A model generated the notes under the pieces. The model searched no databases. It had not been told where the DNA came from and saw only the letters and a program-made list of their open reading frames with translations. A stretch of 9,420 bases of DNA from an uncultured Thermoleophilia bacterium (lineage in GTDB: Bacteria; Actinomycetota; Thermoleophilia; UBA2241), in assembly GCA_903921965.1 (NCBI GenBank), contig CAIXSE010000013.1, positions 1-9,420 of the forward strand, written 5' to 3'. A program made the translations under genes and the position numbers. Shown in pieces: positions 1-6,687 of the stretch (position 1 is its first letter; each line of letters begins with the position of its first letter).

Positions 1-1155
1 GCGCTTGACCATGCCGAGGATCTCGTCGTCGACGACCATGTTCTCGAGGCAGAGGATGCGCGAGCCGTCGAGCAGGCCGGTGCCGAAGGTCACGTCCGCC
101 CCGTTGCTGTACGCCATGAACATGGCGAGGGCGTTCTCGTAGGCGCTCTGGATGCCGGGCTCCTTGGCCGTCGTCGCGCCGGCCCCGTACCAGGACGGCA
201 CGCCGTAGAAGCCGGCCATGTGGCCCTGGCAGGCGCGCAGCAGCATCGCCTCCGGCGAGTTGCTCGCGTAGGCGCCGGAGTTCATGTACATCGCCGTCGG
301 GCCGCCGCCGTGGATGACCTTCGCGCCGGGGTGGGCGAGCTGCACGAGCGTCGCGCCGCTCACGAACTCGGCGTTGGTCATCACCGCGGAGCCGGCGATG
401 GTGACCGGCCCGGTCGCTCCGAGGATCGGCATGGGGTAGAAGCTGACGGGGATGCCGGCCTCGGCCAGCACCAGGGCGAGGTCCATGCCGAAGCGCTCCT
501 GGTGCAGCGGGCTGACGGTGCAGATGATGCTGGTGAACATGGGGCGGCGCCTCAGCTCTTCCTTGCCGCCGGCCAGGGCCTCCGCCATCCTGATGAGGCT
601 GCGGGCCTCCCAGTCCTCCTTGATGCTCACGACGATGTTGTGCTTCTCGGAGTTGCGCACGCAGGCGTCGAACTCGTGCAGCACGCGCGTCTCGGGCGGG
701 CAGTCCTGGGCGCTGACGACGGCGCTGGTGGCGCTGACGTTGTCCAGCGCCTGCACCACCCTGGCGCAGTCCGCGAGATCCTGCTTCCTGGAGTTGCGGA
801 CCTCGCCGGTCGCCGGGTCGCGGTACGAGACGCCGCAGCCGTCCGAGCTGATGTAGACGTGCTCGCCGTCCAGGGGCAGGTCGTACTCCGGGTTGCGGGC
901 GCCGAGCACGAACTCGTGCGGCACCGTGCTCATGGCCTGCTCGACCACGGAGGCAGGGACCCTGGCCACGGTGGTCTCGCGGTCCACCGTCGCACCGGCG
1001 GCCTCGAGGATGTCGAGCGCCTGCTGGGAGTGGTACTTCACGCCCACCGTCTCGATGACGTCCAGCGTCGCCTCGTGGATCTGCCGCACGTCCTCCGGGG
1101 AGAGCAGCTCGAGCTTGACGCGCTTGCCGACGTGACAGCTGTCTGCGTAGGCCAT
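1..1155 (-). CDS. MttB-superfamily (COG5598) methyltransferase, paralogue B, 3' end missing
   Basis: This gene codes for a corrinoid-dependent-type methyltransferase of the family that includes MttB (trimethylamine) and the non-pyrrolysine enzymes MtgB and MtpB (glycine betaine, proline betaine). These enzymes move a methyl group from a quaternary amine to a cobalamin protein. I read 385 codons from ATG at 1155 to the window edge. The family is about 480-500 residues, so about 100 C-terminal residues are missing. Family-type stretches include ETTVARVPAS, ARNPEYDLPLDGEHVYISSD, ICTVSPLHQER, YPMPILGATGPVT and FGTGLLDG near the edge. In the last, Leu sits where I believe MttB has pyrrolysine. There is no in-frame stop in the visible part. 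About half the residues match the paralogue just upstream. The ATG is preceded by GAAAGGA and lies 17 bases after the upstream stop, so the two are surely co-transcribed. The substrate is unknown and no corrinoid protein gene is visible. Confidence 0.9.
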   Translation of the reverse strand, partial: MAYADSCHVGKRVKLELLSPEDVRQIHEATLDVIETVGVKYHSQQALDILEAAGATVDRETTVARVPASVVEQAMSTVPHEFVLGARNPEYDLPLDGEHVYISSDGCGVSYRDPATGEVRNSRKQDLADCARVVQALDNVSATSAVVSAQDCPPETRVLHEFDACVRNSEKHNIVVSIKEDWEARSLIRMAEALAGGKEELRRRPMFTSIICTVSPLHQERFGMDLALVLAEAGIPVSFYPMPILGATGPVTIAGSAVMTNAEFVSGATLVQLAHPGAKVIHGGGPTAMYMNSGAYASNSPEAMLLRACQGHMAGFYGVPSWYGAGATTAKEPGIQSAYENALAMFMAYSNGADVTFGTGLLDGSRILCLENMVVDDEILGMVKR

Positions 1156-1172
1156 CAGGGGGTTCCTTTCGT

Positions 1173-2630
1173 TCAGAAGCGGCCGGACTCGACCGCGGAG
1201 ATGATGTCGTCGAACTCGCGCGCGAGGTCTTCGGGGAAGCCGGACGCGGGGGCGGCGAGGAGGGCGTCGGCCACGCTGCGGGCCTTGTCCTCCAGCCGCG
1301 GGCTGCCGGCGTTCTGCCAGCTCTCGTAGGTGCCGGTCTCGCCGAGGCGGGCCTGCCAGAGCTCGCGCACGTGCGCGCGGGTGTGTTTGTCGCCGAGATA
1401 GGAGCCGGCGAACCCCATGCGCTTCATGAGGTCGACGGCCAGGGTGTCGCGGTCGACGGTCACGCCGCGCAGCAGGCGCGTGACGTGGCCGAACACCTCG
1501 TCGGCGATGACGAGCTCCTCGAGGCTCATCTGCTGGACGCTGTCGAGCAGGCCGGCGCCGAAGAGGAAGTCGGCGCCGGCGCTGAGCTCGAGGACCATGC
1601 CCAGCGTGTTCTCGTAGGCCGCCTGGGCCTCCGGCTGTTTGGCCTTCGTGCCGCCCCAGCCGATGCCGGCCGGGAGGCCCCAGTAGCGCGCCATCTGCGC
1701 CTGCGCGGCGCGCAGCAGCAGGGCCTCCGGGACGTTGGCGAAGTAGGCGCCGGTACGCATGTACAGGGCCGTCGGGCCGCCGGCGTGGACGAGCCTGGCG
1801 CCGGGGCAGGCCAGCTGGATGGCGGTGACGGCGCCGAGGATCTCGGCGGCGCCGACCACGGCCGTGCCGGCCGGCGTCACCGGCGCCGTGGCGCCCAGGA
1901 TCGGCATCGGGTACAGCATCATCGGGATGCCGGCCTCGCCGAGCTCGAACGCCAGCTCCATGCCGGACCGCTCCATGTGGAGCGGGCTCACCGTGCAGAG
2001 GATCACCGAGAAGGCGGGGCGGGCGCTGAGCTCCGCCGTGCCGCCCGCCACGGCCTCGGCCATGCGGATCAGCGGTCTGGCCTCGGTCGCGTCCTTGATG
2101 CTCACGACGACGGCGTGCTTCGACGAGCCGCGCATGCAGGCGTCGAACTCGTGCAGCACGCGGCTCTCGTCGGGCTTGTCTTGCGCCGAGACGAGTGCCG
2201 AGCTCGCCGAGAGGTTGGGCAGGCCGTCCACGACGCGGGCGGCCCTGTAGACGTCGTCCTTCGTGCTCGGGCGCACCGAGCCGTCGGCCTCGCGGACCAT
2301 CGTGGCGCACCCGTCGGAGGTGAGGTACGCGTGCTCGCCGTCGATCGGCAGATCGTACTCGGGGTCGCGCCCGCCCAGGGTGAAGCCGCGCGGGACGGTG
2401 GCGAGCGCCTCTTCGACCGCGCTCGCGGGGATGCGGGCGACGGTCGTCTCGCGGTCCACCGTGCACCCGTGTTCCTCGAGGACGTCGAGGGCGCGGTGGT
2501 CGTGGACCATGATGCCGGTCTCGGCGAGCACGCCGAGCGCGGCCTCGTGGATGCGCTCCACGTCGGCCTCGGCCAGCACCCGCAACGGGCGCCGCCGGCC
2601 GACGTACCGCGCGTCGGCGTGCGTTGTCAC
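1173..2630 (-). CDS. MttB-superfamily (COG5598) methyltransferase, paralogue A, complete
   Basis: This is a complete 485-residue member of the trimethylamine methyltransferase superfamily, the usual length for MttB/MtgB-type proteins, which adopt a TIM barrel and demethylate quaternary amines using a corrinoid protein partner. Visible landmarks are RDPEYDLPIDGEHAYLTSDG, SRVLHEFDACMRGSSKHAVV, ILCTVSPLHMERSGMEL, YPMPILGATAPVTPAGTA and ADFLFGAGLLDS. The Leu-Leu of the last motif covers the position I believe is pyrrolysine in methanogen MttB. No in-frame TAG occurs, so it falls in the large non-pyrrolysine group, whose known members use betaines, carnitine or related compounds. I chose GTG at 2630 because it overlaps the racemase stop as GTGA and has AAGGGA five bases upstream; the open frame continues far upstream, but only through antisense sequence of high GC. 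Its substrate is not determinable here. The racemase upstream hints at an amino-acid-derived compound (inference). Confidence 0.93.
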   Translation of the reverse strand: MTTHADARYVGRRRPLRVLAEADVERIHEAALGVLAETGIMVHDHRALDVLEEHGCTVDRETTVARIPASAVEEALATVPRGFTLGGRDPEYDLPIDGEHAYLTSDGCATMVREADGSVRPSTKDDVYRAARVVDGLPNLSASSALVSAQDKPDESRVLHEFDACMRGSSKHAVVVSIKDATEARPLIRMAEAVAGGTAELSARPAFSVILCTVSPLHMERSGMELAFELGEAGIPMMLYPMPILGATAPVTPAGTAVVGAAEILGAVTAIQLACPGARLVHAGGPTALYMRTGAYFANVPEALLLRAAQAQMARYWGLPAGIGWGGTKAKQPEAQAAYENTLGMVLELSAGADFLFGAGLLDSVQQMSLEELVIADEVFGHVTRLLRGVTVDRDTLAVDLMKRMGFAGSYLGDKHTRAHVRELWQARLGETGTYESWQNAGSPRLEDKARSVADALLAAPASGFPEDLAREFDDIISAVESGRF

Positions 2631-3697
2631 GAGGATCCCTTCACGTACTCGACCGCCACGTAGGGCGACGTGACGGCGCGTACGAGTGCGTCGTAGTCGA
2701 CGGCGAAGCGGACCTCGTCGCCGGGGCGCAGCGGCTCCGGCGTGATGAGGATACAGACGTCGCTCGTCGCCCCGGCCAGGTACGCCCCGGGGACGAGCGG
2801 GCGCAGGCCGCCGGGCTCCATGTCGCGGCGGCCGAGGGCGACCATGCCGTACCAGGCGTCCTCGCCGGGCAGGTCGACGTCCGGTACGTGGCCGAACGCG
2901 TCGAGACCGCCGGGGCCCTTCGGCGCCGGCGGCTTGCGGAAGCACTCGAGCACCGAGGCCGTGAGCACCGGGTCGGTGCGGCTCAGGCCGCTGATGGCGC
3001 AGCCGCTGACGAAGTCGTGGCCGTAGATGGGGCCGCCGCCGGAGCGGATCTCGGTGACGAAGCGCGGCTCGTAGCCGTCGAGGTGCTGGACGGCGCAGGT
3101 GCCGCCGAGGCTGAGCACCGGCTCGGCGGCACAGGATGCGGCGCAGGCCGCCAGCACGTCTTCGGCCTGGCGTGAGAGCTCCTGCGACGGCAGCTGGCCG
3201 GAGAGGCAGGCGAAGTTGACGGCGACGCCGGCCACCTCGATGCCCGGCAGGCCGGCGAGTTCCGCGGCGACCGCCGGCGCGTCCTCGGGGAGGATGCCTT
3301 CGCGGCGGTCGCCGAGGTCGACGGTCAGGAGGATCCGGACGGGGGCGCCGGGGGCGTGCTCGCCGAGCACGCGGGCGGCGCCCGGGTCGCACAGCAGCAC
3401 GCGGTCGGCGGCCCGCGCGGCCGCCTCCAGCTCGTGCCGCTGCGGGGCGCGGATCAGGGTGCGCGGCCCCAGGCCGGCGGCCGCGAGCTTCTGCAGCGCC
3501 GGCAGCCTGCTGTCGGCGAGGCCGGCGCAGCCCCCGGCGAGCATGGCCGCGCCCACAGAGGGCTCGCCGTCGACGCACTTGGTGACGCCGACCAGGGCGA
3601 TGCCGCGGCCGAGCAGCCCGGCGGCGAGCCGCCGGGTGGCCTCGGCCACCACGTCCAGGTCGACGGTGAGTCGCGGGAGGGCCGCCGCGGGCCTCAT
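2627..3697 (-). CDS. PLP-dependent amino acid racemase, ornithine racemase-type (alanine racemase N-terminal domain only)
   Basis: This 356-residue protein has only the fold-type III PLP barrel of alanine racemase, without the usual C-terminal beta domain. The likely PLP lysine is K40 in VGVTKCVDGEP. Several stretches follow the layout I know from ornithine racemase (Orr/YhfX-like group) rather than Alr: GLADSRLPALQKL, TLIRAP, TVDLGDRREGILPED, GVAVNFACLSG, LSLGGTCAVQHL, a GGGPIYGHD segment, and a C-terminal GDEVRFAVDYDALVRAVTSPY. Members interconvert L and D forms of amino acids such as ornithine, but specificity cannot be read from the sequence. ATG 3697 is the only good start in this frame (none lies upstream for at least 90 bases), although its ribosome binding site is weak. 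Its stop overlaps the next start as GTGA, so it is the first gene of an operon with two MttB-type methyltransferases. That pairing suggests a methylated or D-configured amino acid as the pathway compound (inference). Confidence 0.88.
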   Translation of the reverse strand: MRPAAALPRLTVDLDVVAEATRRLAAGLLGRGIALVGVTKCVDGEPSVGAAMLAGGCAGLADSRLPALQKLAAAGLGPRTLIRAPQRHELEAAARAADRVLLCDPGAARVLGEHAPGAPVRILLTVDLGDRREGILPEDAPAVAAELAGLPGIEVAGVAVNFACLSGQLPSQELSRQAEDVLAACAASCAAEPVLSLGGTCAVQHLDGYEPRFVTEIRSGGGPIYGHDFVSGCAISGLSRTDPVLTASVLECFRKPPAPKGPGGLDAFGHVPDVDLPGEDAWYGMVALGRRDMEPGGLRPLVPGAYLAGATSDVCILITPEPLRPGDEVRFAVDYDALVRAVTSPYVAVEYVKGSS

Positions 3698-3846
3698 GTC
3701 CGGGCGGCCCGGCTGCGACCGGCCGCAGAGTCGTGCGCGGAGAGCACGGAGAAGCGTGACAAGTCCCCACCTCGTTGTCGTGTGACGAGTACGCCGCGCT
3801 CAGGGCAGGTCGCGACGGACCGCCGGGCGGGCGGAAGACGCCGCCA

Positions 3847-3858
3847 CCTGCCGGCAGG
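3847..3858. repeat. 12-bp perfect palindrome CCTGCCGGCAGG
   Basis: The sequence CCTGCCGGCAGG reads the same on both strands. It partly overlaps the possible minus-strand -10 element TATCCT of the racemase operon, which would fit an operator. GC-only palindromes of this size can arise by chance in such DNA, so support is modest. Confidence 0.35.
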
Positions 3859-3889
3859 ATAGAGGCTGCGGGAGCGGCGGCGGGGGCGG

Positions 3890-3903
3890 GACTTCTAGAA
3901 GTC
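3890..3903. promoter_or_regulatory. 14-bp perfect palindrome GACTTCTAGAAGTC, candidate operator
   Basis: GACTTCTAGAAGTC is a perfect 14-bp dyad with an AT-rich centre in a stretch that is otherwise almost pure G and C. It lies about 30 bases upstream of the possible racemase-operon -10 and about 110 bases upstream of the decarboxylase TATACT box, so it could serve a regulator controlling both directions. No regulator gene is adjacent in this window. Operator function is inferred from symmetry and position only. Confidence 0.45.
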
Positions 3904-4006
3904 GTGGAACTTGCCGCCGCTGAAGGCGGACAGGCGACTGTCGTGAGGCTCGAGGGCAACCACTCGGGACACCTGACTCCTGGGCGCCGGCGGGTCGAAG
4001 CCCGGT

Positions 4007-4016
4007 CAGTATACTG
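4007..4016 (+). promoter_or_regulatory. CAGTATACTG palindrome containing a TATACT -10-like element
   Basis: A perfect 10-bp palindrome contains TATACT at 4010-4015, close to a sigma70 -10 hexamer and 42 bases before the decarboxylase ATG. I see no good -35 at the right distance, so the promoter may need an activator. The GTATAC core resembles the dyad operators of some GntR-family regulators (family knowledge), so the same bases could be an operator overlapping the -10. Confidence 0.42.
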
Positions 4017-4021
4017 GGGCC

Positions 4022-4035
4022 GTCCGCGGGCGGAC
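4022..4035 (+). repeat. Inverted repeat GTCCGC-GG-GCGGAC near the probable transcription start
   Basis: Two perfect 6-base arms flank a GG. The repeat sits just downstream of the TATACT element, where transcription would begin, and 22 bases before the decarboxylase start. It could be an operator or a small hairpin at the 5' end of the leader. The high GC content makes chance occurrence possible. Confidence 0.3.
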
Positions 4036-4057
4036 AAACGACTGAACGGGGGGAGAC

Positions 4058-5428
4058 ATGGGGTTCTGCGACGAGTACCTGACGGTGCGCGACGGACACC
4101 TGTGCCTGGACGGGGCCGACCTCGTCGAGCTCGCCGCCCGGCGCGAGACGCCCTTCTACGTCTACAGCGAGCGGCGCCTGCGCGACAACGTCGCCGCCCT
4201 GCGCGGCGCGTTCGCCGCACGGCACCCGCGGAGCGAGGTGTTCTACGCGAGCAAGGCCTGTTCCAGCCTGTGGTTCCTCGGGGTCGTGCGCGCTGCGGGT
4301 GCGAACGTTGAGGTGAACTCCGGCGGCGAGCTCGAGAAGGCCCTGCGCGCGGGCTTCGAGCCGTGCCGGATCGTCTTCAACGGCGTGGCGAAGACGCGGG
4401 CCGAGATCGCCGCGGCGGTGACGGCCGGTGTCCGTGCCCTGCTCGTCGATTCGCTGTACGAGCTCGACCGCATCGCCGGGGTGGCCTCCGAGGTGGGCCG
4501 GCCGGCGGCGGTGGCCCCGCGCATCGACGTGCACGTGCCCACGGCCACGCACCCCGGCCTCGAGACCGCCCACGGCGGCAAGGCCGGCATCGACCGTGAC
4601 GACACCGCGGAGGCCTTCGGCCGCGCGGCCGCCGACCCCTGGCTCGAGCCGGCCGGCCTGCACCTGCACGTCGGCTCGCAGATCACGAGCGTGGAGCCCT
4701 ACCGCGAGGCGCTGTCGGCCGCGCTCGACCTGGTGGCCGAGGCCGAGGCCGCCGCCGGCGTGCGCCTGCGGTTCCTCGACGCCGGCGGCGGCTTCGCCGT
4801 GCCGTTCGCCGAAGGCGACCCGCGGGACGCCGGCGACTACTTCCGCTCCGCCGTGAGCCTCGACGAGTACGCCGCCGCGGTCTGCGACGAGCTCGTCGCG
4901 CGCCGCCCCGACCTCGTGCTGTTCGTCGAGCCCGGCCGCTCCATCGCGGCGTCGGCCGGCGTGCTCGTGACGCGCGTCGAGAACGAGAAGACGAAGCGCG
5001 TGCGCGACGGCGCCGGGCGCGTCACCGGCGAGGAGCGGTGGCTGACCGTCGACGCCGGCTTCAACACCCTGCTCGAGCACACCAACTACGCCTGGTACTT
5101 CCGCAGCCTGGCGGCGAACCGTGCGGGCGAGCCCGCGGACACGCCGTTCCGCCTCGCCGGCCCGCTGTGCGACGGCGGCGACGTGTTCCTCGGCGACGAC
5201 GCCACGCCCTTCCGGCACTTCCCGGCCGCGTCGGGCGCCGGCGACGTGATCGTCTTCCGCGACGCCGGCGGCTACACGCTGGAGATGATGAACGAGTACA
5301 ACGCCCGGCCGCGCGCCGCCGCGTATGCGGTCACCGCCGCCGGCGAGGTGGTGGAGGTCCGCGGCCGGGAGACCGTGGAGGACCTGGTGCGGCTCGATCG
5401 CGCGCCGCGTCCGACGGCGGACGGCTGA
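4058..5428 (+). CDS. Fold-type III PLP amino acid decarboxylase (LysA/ODC superfamily), substrate uncertain
   Basis: This 456-residue enzyme belongs to the diaminopimelate/ornithine/arginine decarboxylase group 2. The N-terminal barrel holds the PLP lysine K66 in FYASKACSS, HLHVGSQI at 202-209 (H204), the phosphate-binding DAGGGF at 241-246 and EPGRSI at 291-296. The C-terminal beta domain holds the catalytic C371 in GPLCDGGDV and the closing motif MMNEYNARPR with Y414. A true DAP decarboxylase normally has CES and an RPxLY motif; here these are CDG (as in ornithine decarboxylases) and VDAGFNTLLEHTNYAWY, so the residues that hold the distal end of DAP appear to be missing. A basic or D-amino acid is therefore more likely than meso-DAP (inference). 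ATG 4058 has GGGGGGAG just upstream. It is divergent from an ornithine-racemase-type gene, so a racemase-decarboxylase pair is plausible. Biosynthetic LysA remains possible but less likely. Confidence 0.9.
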   Translation: MGFCDEYLTVRDGHLCLDGADLVELAARRETPFYVYSERRLRDNVAALRGAFAARHPRSEVFYASKACSSLWFLGVVRAAGANVEVNSGGELEKALRAGFEPCRIVFNGVAKTRAEIAAAVTAGVRALLVDSLYELDRIAGVASEVGRPAAVAPRIDVHVPTATHPGLETAHGGKAGIDRDDTAEAFGRAAADPWLEPAGLHLHVGSQITSVEPYREALSAALDLVAEAEAAAGVRLRFLDAGGGFAVPFAEGDPRDAGDYFRSAVSLDEYAAAVCDELVARRPDLVLFVEPGRSIAASAGVLVTRVENEKTKRVRDGAGRVTGEERWLTVDAGFNTLLEHTNYAWYFRSLAANRAGEPADTPFRLAGPLCDGGDVFLGDDATPFRHFPAASGAGDVIVFRDAGGYTLEMMNEYNARPRAAAYAVTAAGEVVEVRGRETVEDLVRLDRAPRPTADG

Positions 5429-5463
5429 CCCTCCCGTGCCGGGCGGCGCGCGGCCTTCCCCGG

Positions 5464-5505
5464 GTCGCGGCCGCGACCCCGCTCGCGCGGGGTCGTGGCC
5501 GCGAC
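5464..5505. terminator. Strong 18-bp stem hairpin, probable bidirectional terminator
   Basis: The left arm 5464-5481 (GTCGCGGCCGCGACCCCG) pairs with 5488-5505 over 18 positions, broken only by one G-T pair, around the 6-base loop CTCGCG. It lies 35 bases after the decarboxylase stop and 33 bases from the amidase stop on the other strand, so it can serve both convergent genes. There is no T run on either side, which is common for actinobacterial hairpin terminators. The left arm also contains an 18-bp perfect palindrome (5462-5479), giving an alternative fold. Confidence 0.7.
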
Positions 5506-5538
5506 GGGCCCGGGACGTCGGCCTGACTCAGCCCGCCG

Positions 5539-6687
5539 TCACACGAGCCACTGCGCCCTGACGCGGCCGAACATGTACTTCGTTGTGGAGTACCCGAGCT
5601 TCCAGTACACGTGGTAGTGGTCGGTCGTGTGCGCGTCGATGACCTTCTGGCCGGCGCTGTTGGTGCCGACGACCATGGCCACGTGGTCCCAGACGCCGTC
5701 GCCTGACCAGTCGTAGTACACGGCGTCGCCGCGGCCCAGGTCGGTGATGCCTCCGACCCAGTCGGTGCGGGTGCCGTTCCAGAAGCTCATCTGCTTGCCC
5801 ACGTTGATCCAGCTGAGGCTGTATTGGTCGTCCGCGGGCGACGAGGTGTTCCTGCCGTCGTACCACCAGCCGGCGTCCCAGGTCGCCGGCTTGGTCGGCA
5901 TGCCGCCGCCGCGCGCGCTCTGCGAGACGAAGTTGGCGCAGTCGGCGCCGAAGCGTACGACGGAGGGGTTGTACGAGAGCGCGTAGCGGTCGGCGTAGGC
6001 GGCGGCCCCGGCGCGGTTGTACACGATGGTGTCCATGTAGGTGCGACCGCCCGCCTTGCCTGCATCGACGCTCGCACGCTCGCGCCGGCTGCTGATGCTC
6101 CTCTGGATCCCCGGCGACGGCGATCCCTCGAGCTTGTTCACCGCGCGATGTGTGAGCGCCTGCGGGGCGCCGGCGTCCTCCAGGTATGCCGGCGCCATGA
6201 CGTCGGCGTAGTCGTCGCCGGCGACCTGCCAACCGCGCGCCCCGGGGACGAGGGTGACGACGTGGTCGAGGCCGTAGCCCTCCACGTCGGAGGCGCCGTC
6301 GCGGGCGTGCCACACGATGGTGGTGACGACGTGGGCGGCGACGGTCGCCGAGGTGCCGTCCGGGGCGACCGTGACGTCGCCGAGGGTGACGGCGGTCTGC
6401 ACGGAGTCGACGAGATGCCCGAGCTTCGCGGCGTTGAGCGCCGTGCCGCGGGCGATCAGCCGCTCTCGGGCCGCGAGGCCCGACCCCGGCGCGACCAGCG
6501 ACGCCAGAGGGGCGCCGGGTTCGCCGGCCGTCACCGCCGCCGCCCGGGCCTTGAGGTATGCGGTGGCCACCGCCTCAGGGCCCGTCCCGTCCCTGGGCGG
6601 ACCGGCGGCGACGGCGCCGGGCGCGGCGGCCCACAGGGCGGCCGTGACCGCCGCGGCGATGAGGAAGAGCCGGCGTGGATGGTTCAT
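5539..6687 (-). CDS. Secreted protein with C-terminal Amidase_6 (papain-like) domain
   Basis: This 382-residue exported protein starts with a signal peptide: MNHPRR, a hydrophobic stretch at about 7-21, then Ala-rich sequence with a likely cut near AVAAG at 25-29. The middle part (about 36-165) is of unrecognised family, with helix then strands ending in ARGWQV, reminiscent of NTF2-like folds. The C-terminal part from about 218 matches the putative amidase domain Amidase_6: YNRAGAAAYADRYALSYNP, then FGADCANFVSQ with likely catalytic C250, WWYDGRN, GDAVYYDWSGDGVWDHVAMVV with H335, and IDAHTTDHYHVYW. The fold is papain/CHAP-like and probably cuts an amide bond outside the cell, perhaps in cell wall or peptide material (substrate not known). 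ATG 6687 is preceded by GAAAGGGG and overlaps the stop of the gene upstream as ATGA, so they are translationally coupled. It ends at the shared hairpin. Confidence 0.88.
   Translation of the reverse strand: MNHPRRLFLIAAAVTAALWAAAPGAVAAGPPRDGTGPEAVATAYLKARAAAVTAGEPGAPLASLVAPGSGLAARERLIARGTALNAAKLGHLVDSVQTAVTLGDVTVAPDGTSATVAAHVVTTIVWHARDGASDVEGYGLDHVVTLVPGARGWQVAGDDYADVMAPAYLEDAGAPQALTHRAVNKLEGSPSPGIQRSISSRRERASVDAGKAGGRTYMDTIVYNRAGAAAYADRYALSYNPSVVRFGADCANFVSQSARGGGMPTKPATWDAGWWYDGRNTSSPADDQYSLSWINVGKQMSFWNGTRTDWVGGITDLGRGDAVYYDWSGDGVWDHVAMVVGTNSAGQKVIDAHTTDHYHVYWKLGYSTTKYMFGRVRAQWLV

Larger units (their letters stand above)
3698..4057. promoter_or_regulatory. Divergent intergenic region between racemase operon and decarboxylase gene
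   Basis: This 360-base region separates two divergently transcribed genes. It must hold both promoters and probably shared control sites. I see four perfect short palindromes or hairpins in it (3847-3858, 3890-3903, 4007-4016, 4022-4035), plus a GACAG-4-CTGTC inverted repeat at 3929-3942. A TATACT element at 4010-4015 could be the -10 for the decarboxylase, but no good -35 lies 16-18 bases upstream. On the minus strand, TATCCT (3861-3856) could be a -10 for the racemase operon, again without a recognisable -35. The reading frames that cross this region in both directions look like high-GC noise, not genes. I recognise no riboswitch. Confidence 0.6.

Noticed and set aside
1..2630. Amber (pyrrolysine) readthrough in the MttB-type genes
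   Set aside because: I translated all visible codons of both; there is no in-frame TAG.
3698..4057. Riboswitch (lysine or cobalamin) in the divergent leader
   Set aside because: I could not find the conserved boxes of either class; only short palindromes are present.
1173..4220. A single minus-strand reading frame of 1015 codons spanning the MttB copy, the racemase and the intergenic region
   Set aside because: Only the last 485 codons match a family. The upstream part is Arg/Pro/Gly-rich, runs out of frame through the racemase, and is what stop-poor high-GC DNA gives. A GTG overlapping the racemase stop is the better start.
3800..5218. 472-codon minus-strand frame antisense to the decarboxylase
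   Set aside because: Low-complexity Ala/Arg/Gly/Val-rich translation with no motifs, lying opposite a clearly conserved gene; a codon-bias shadow.
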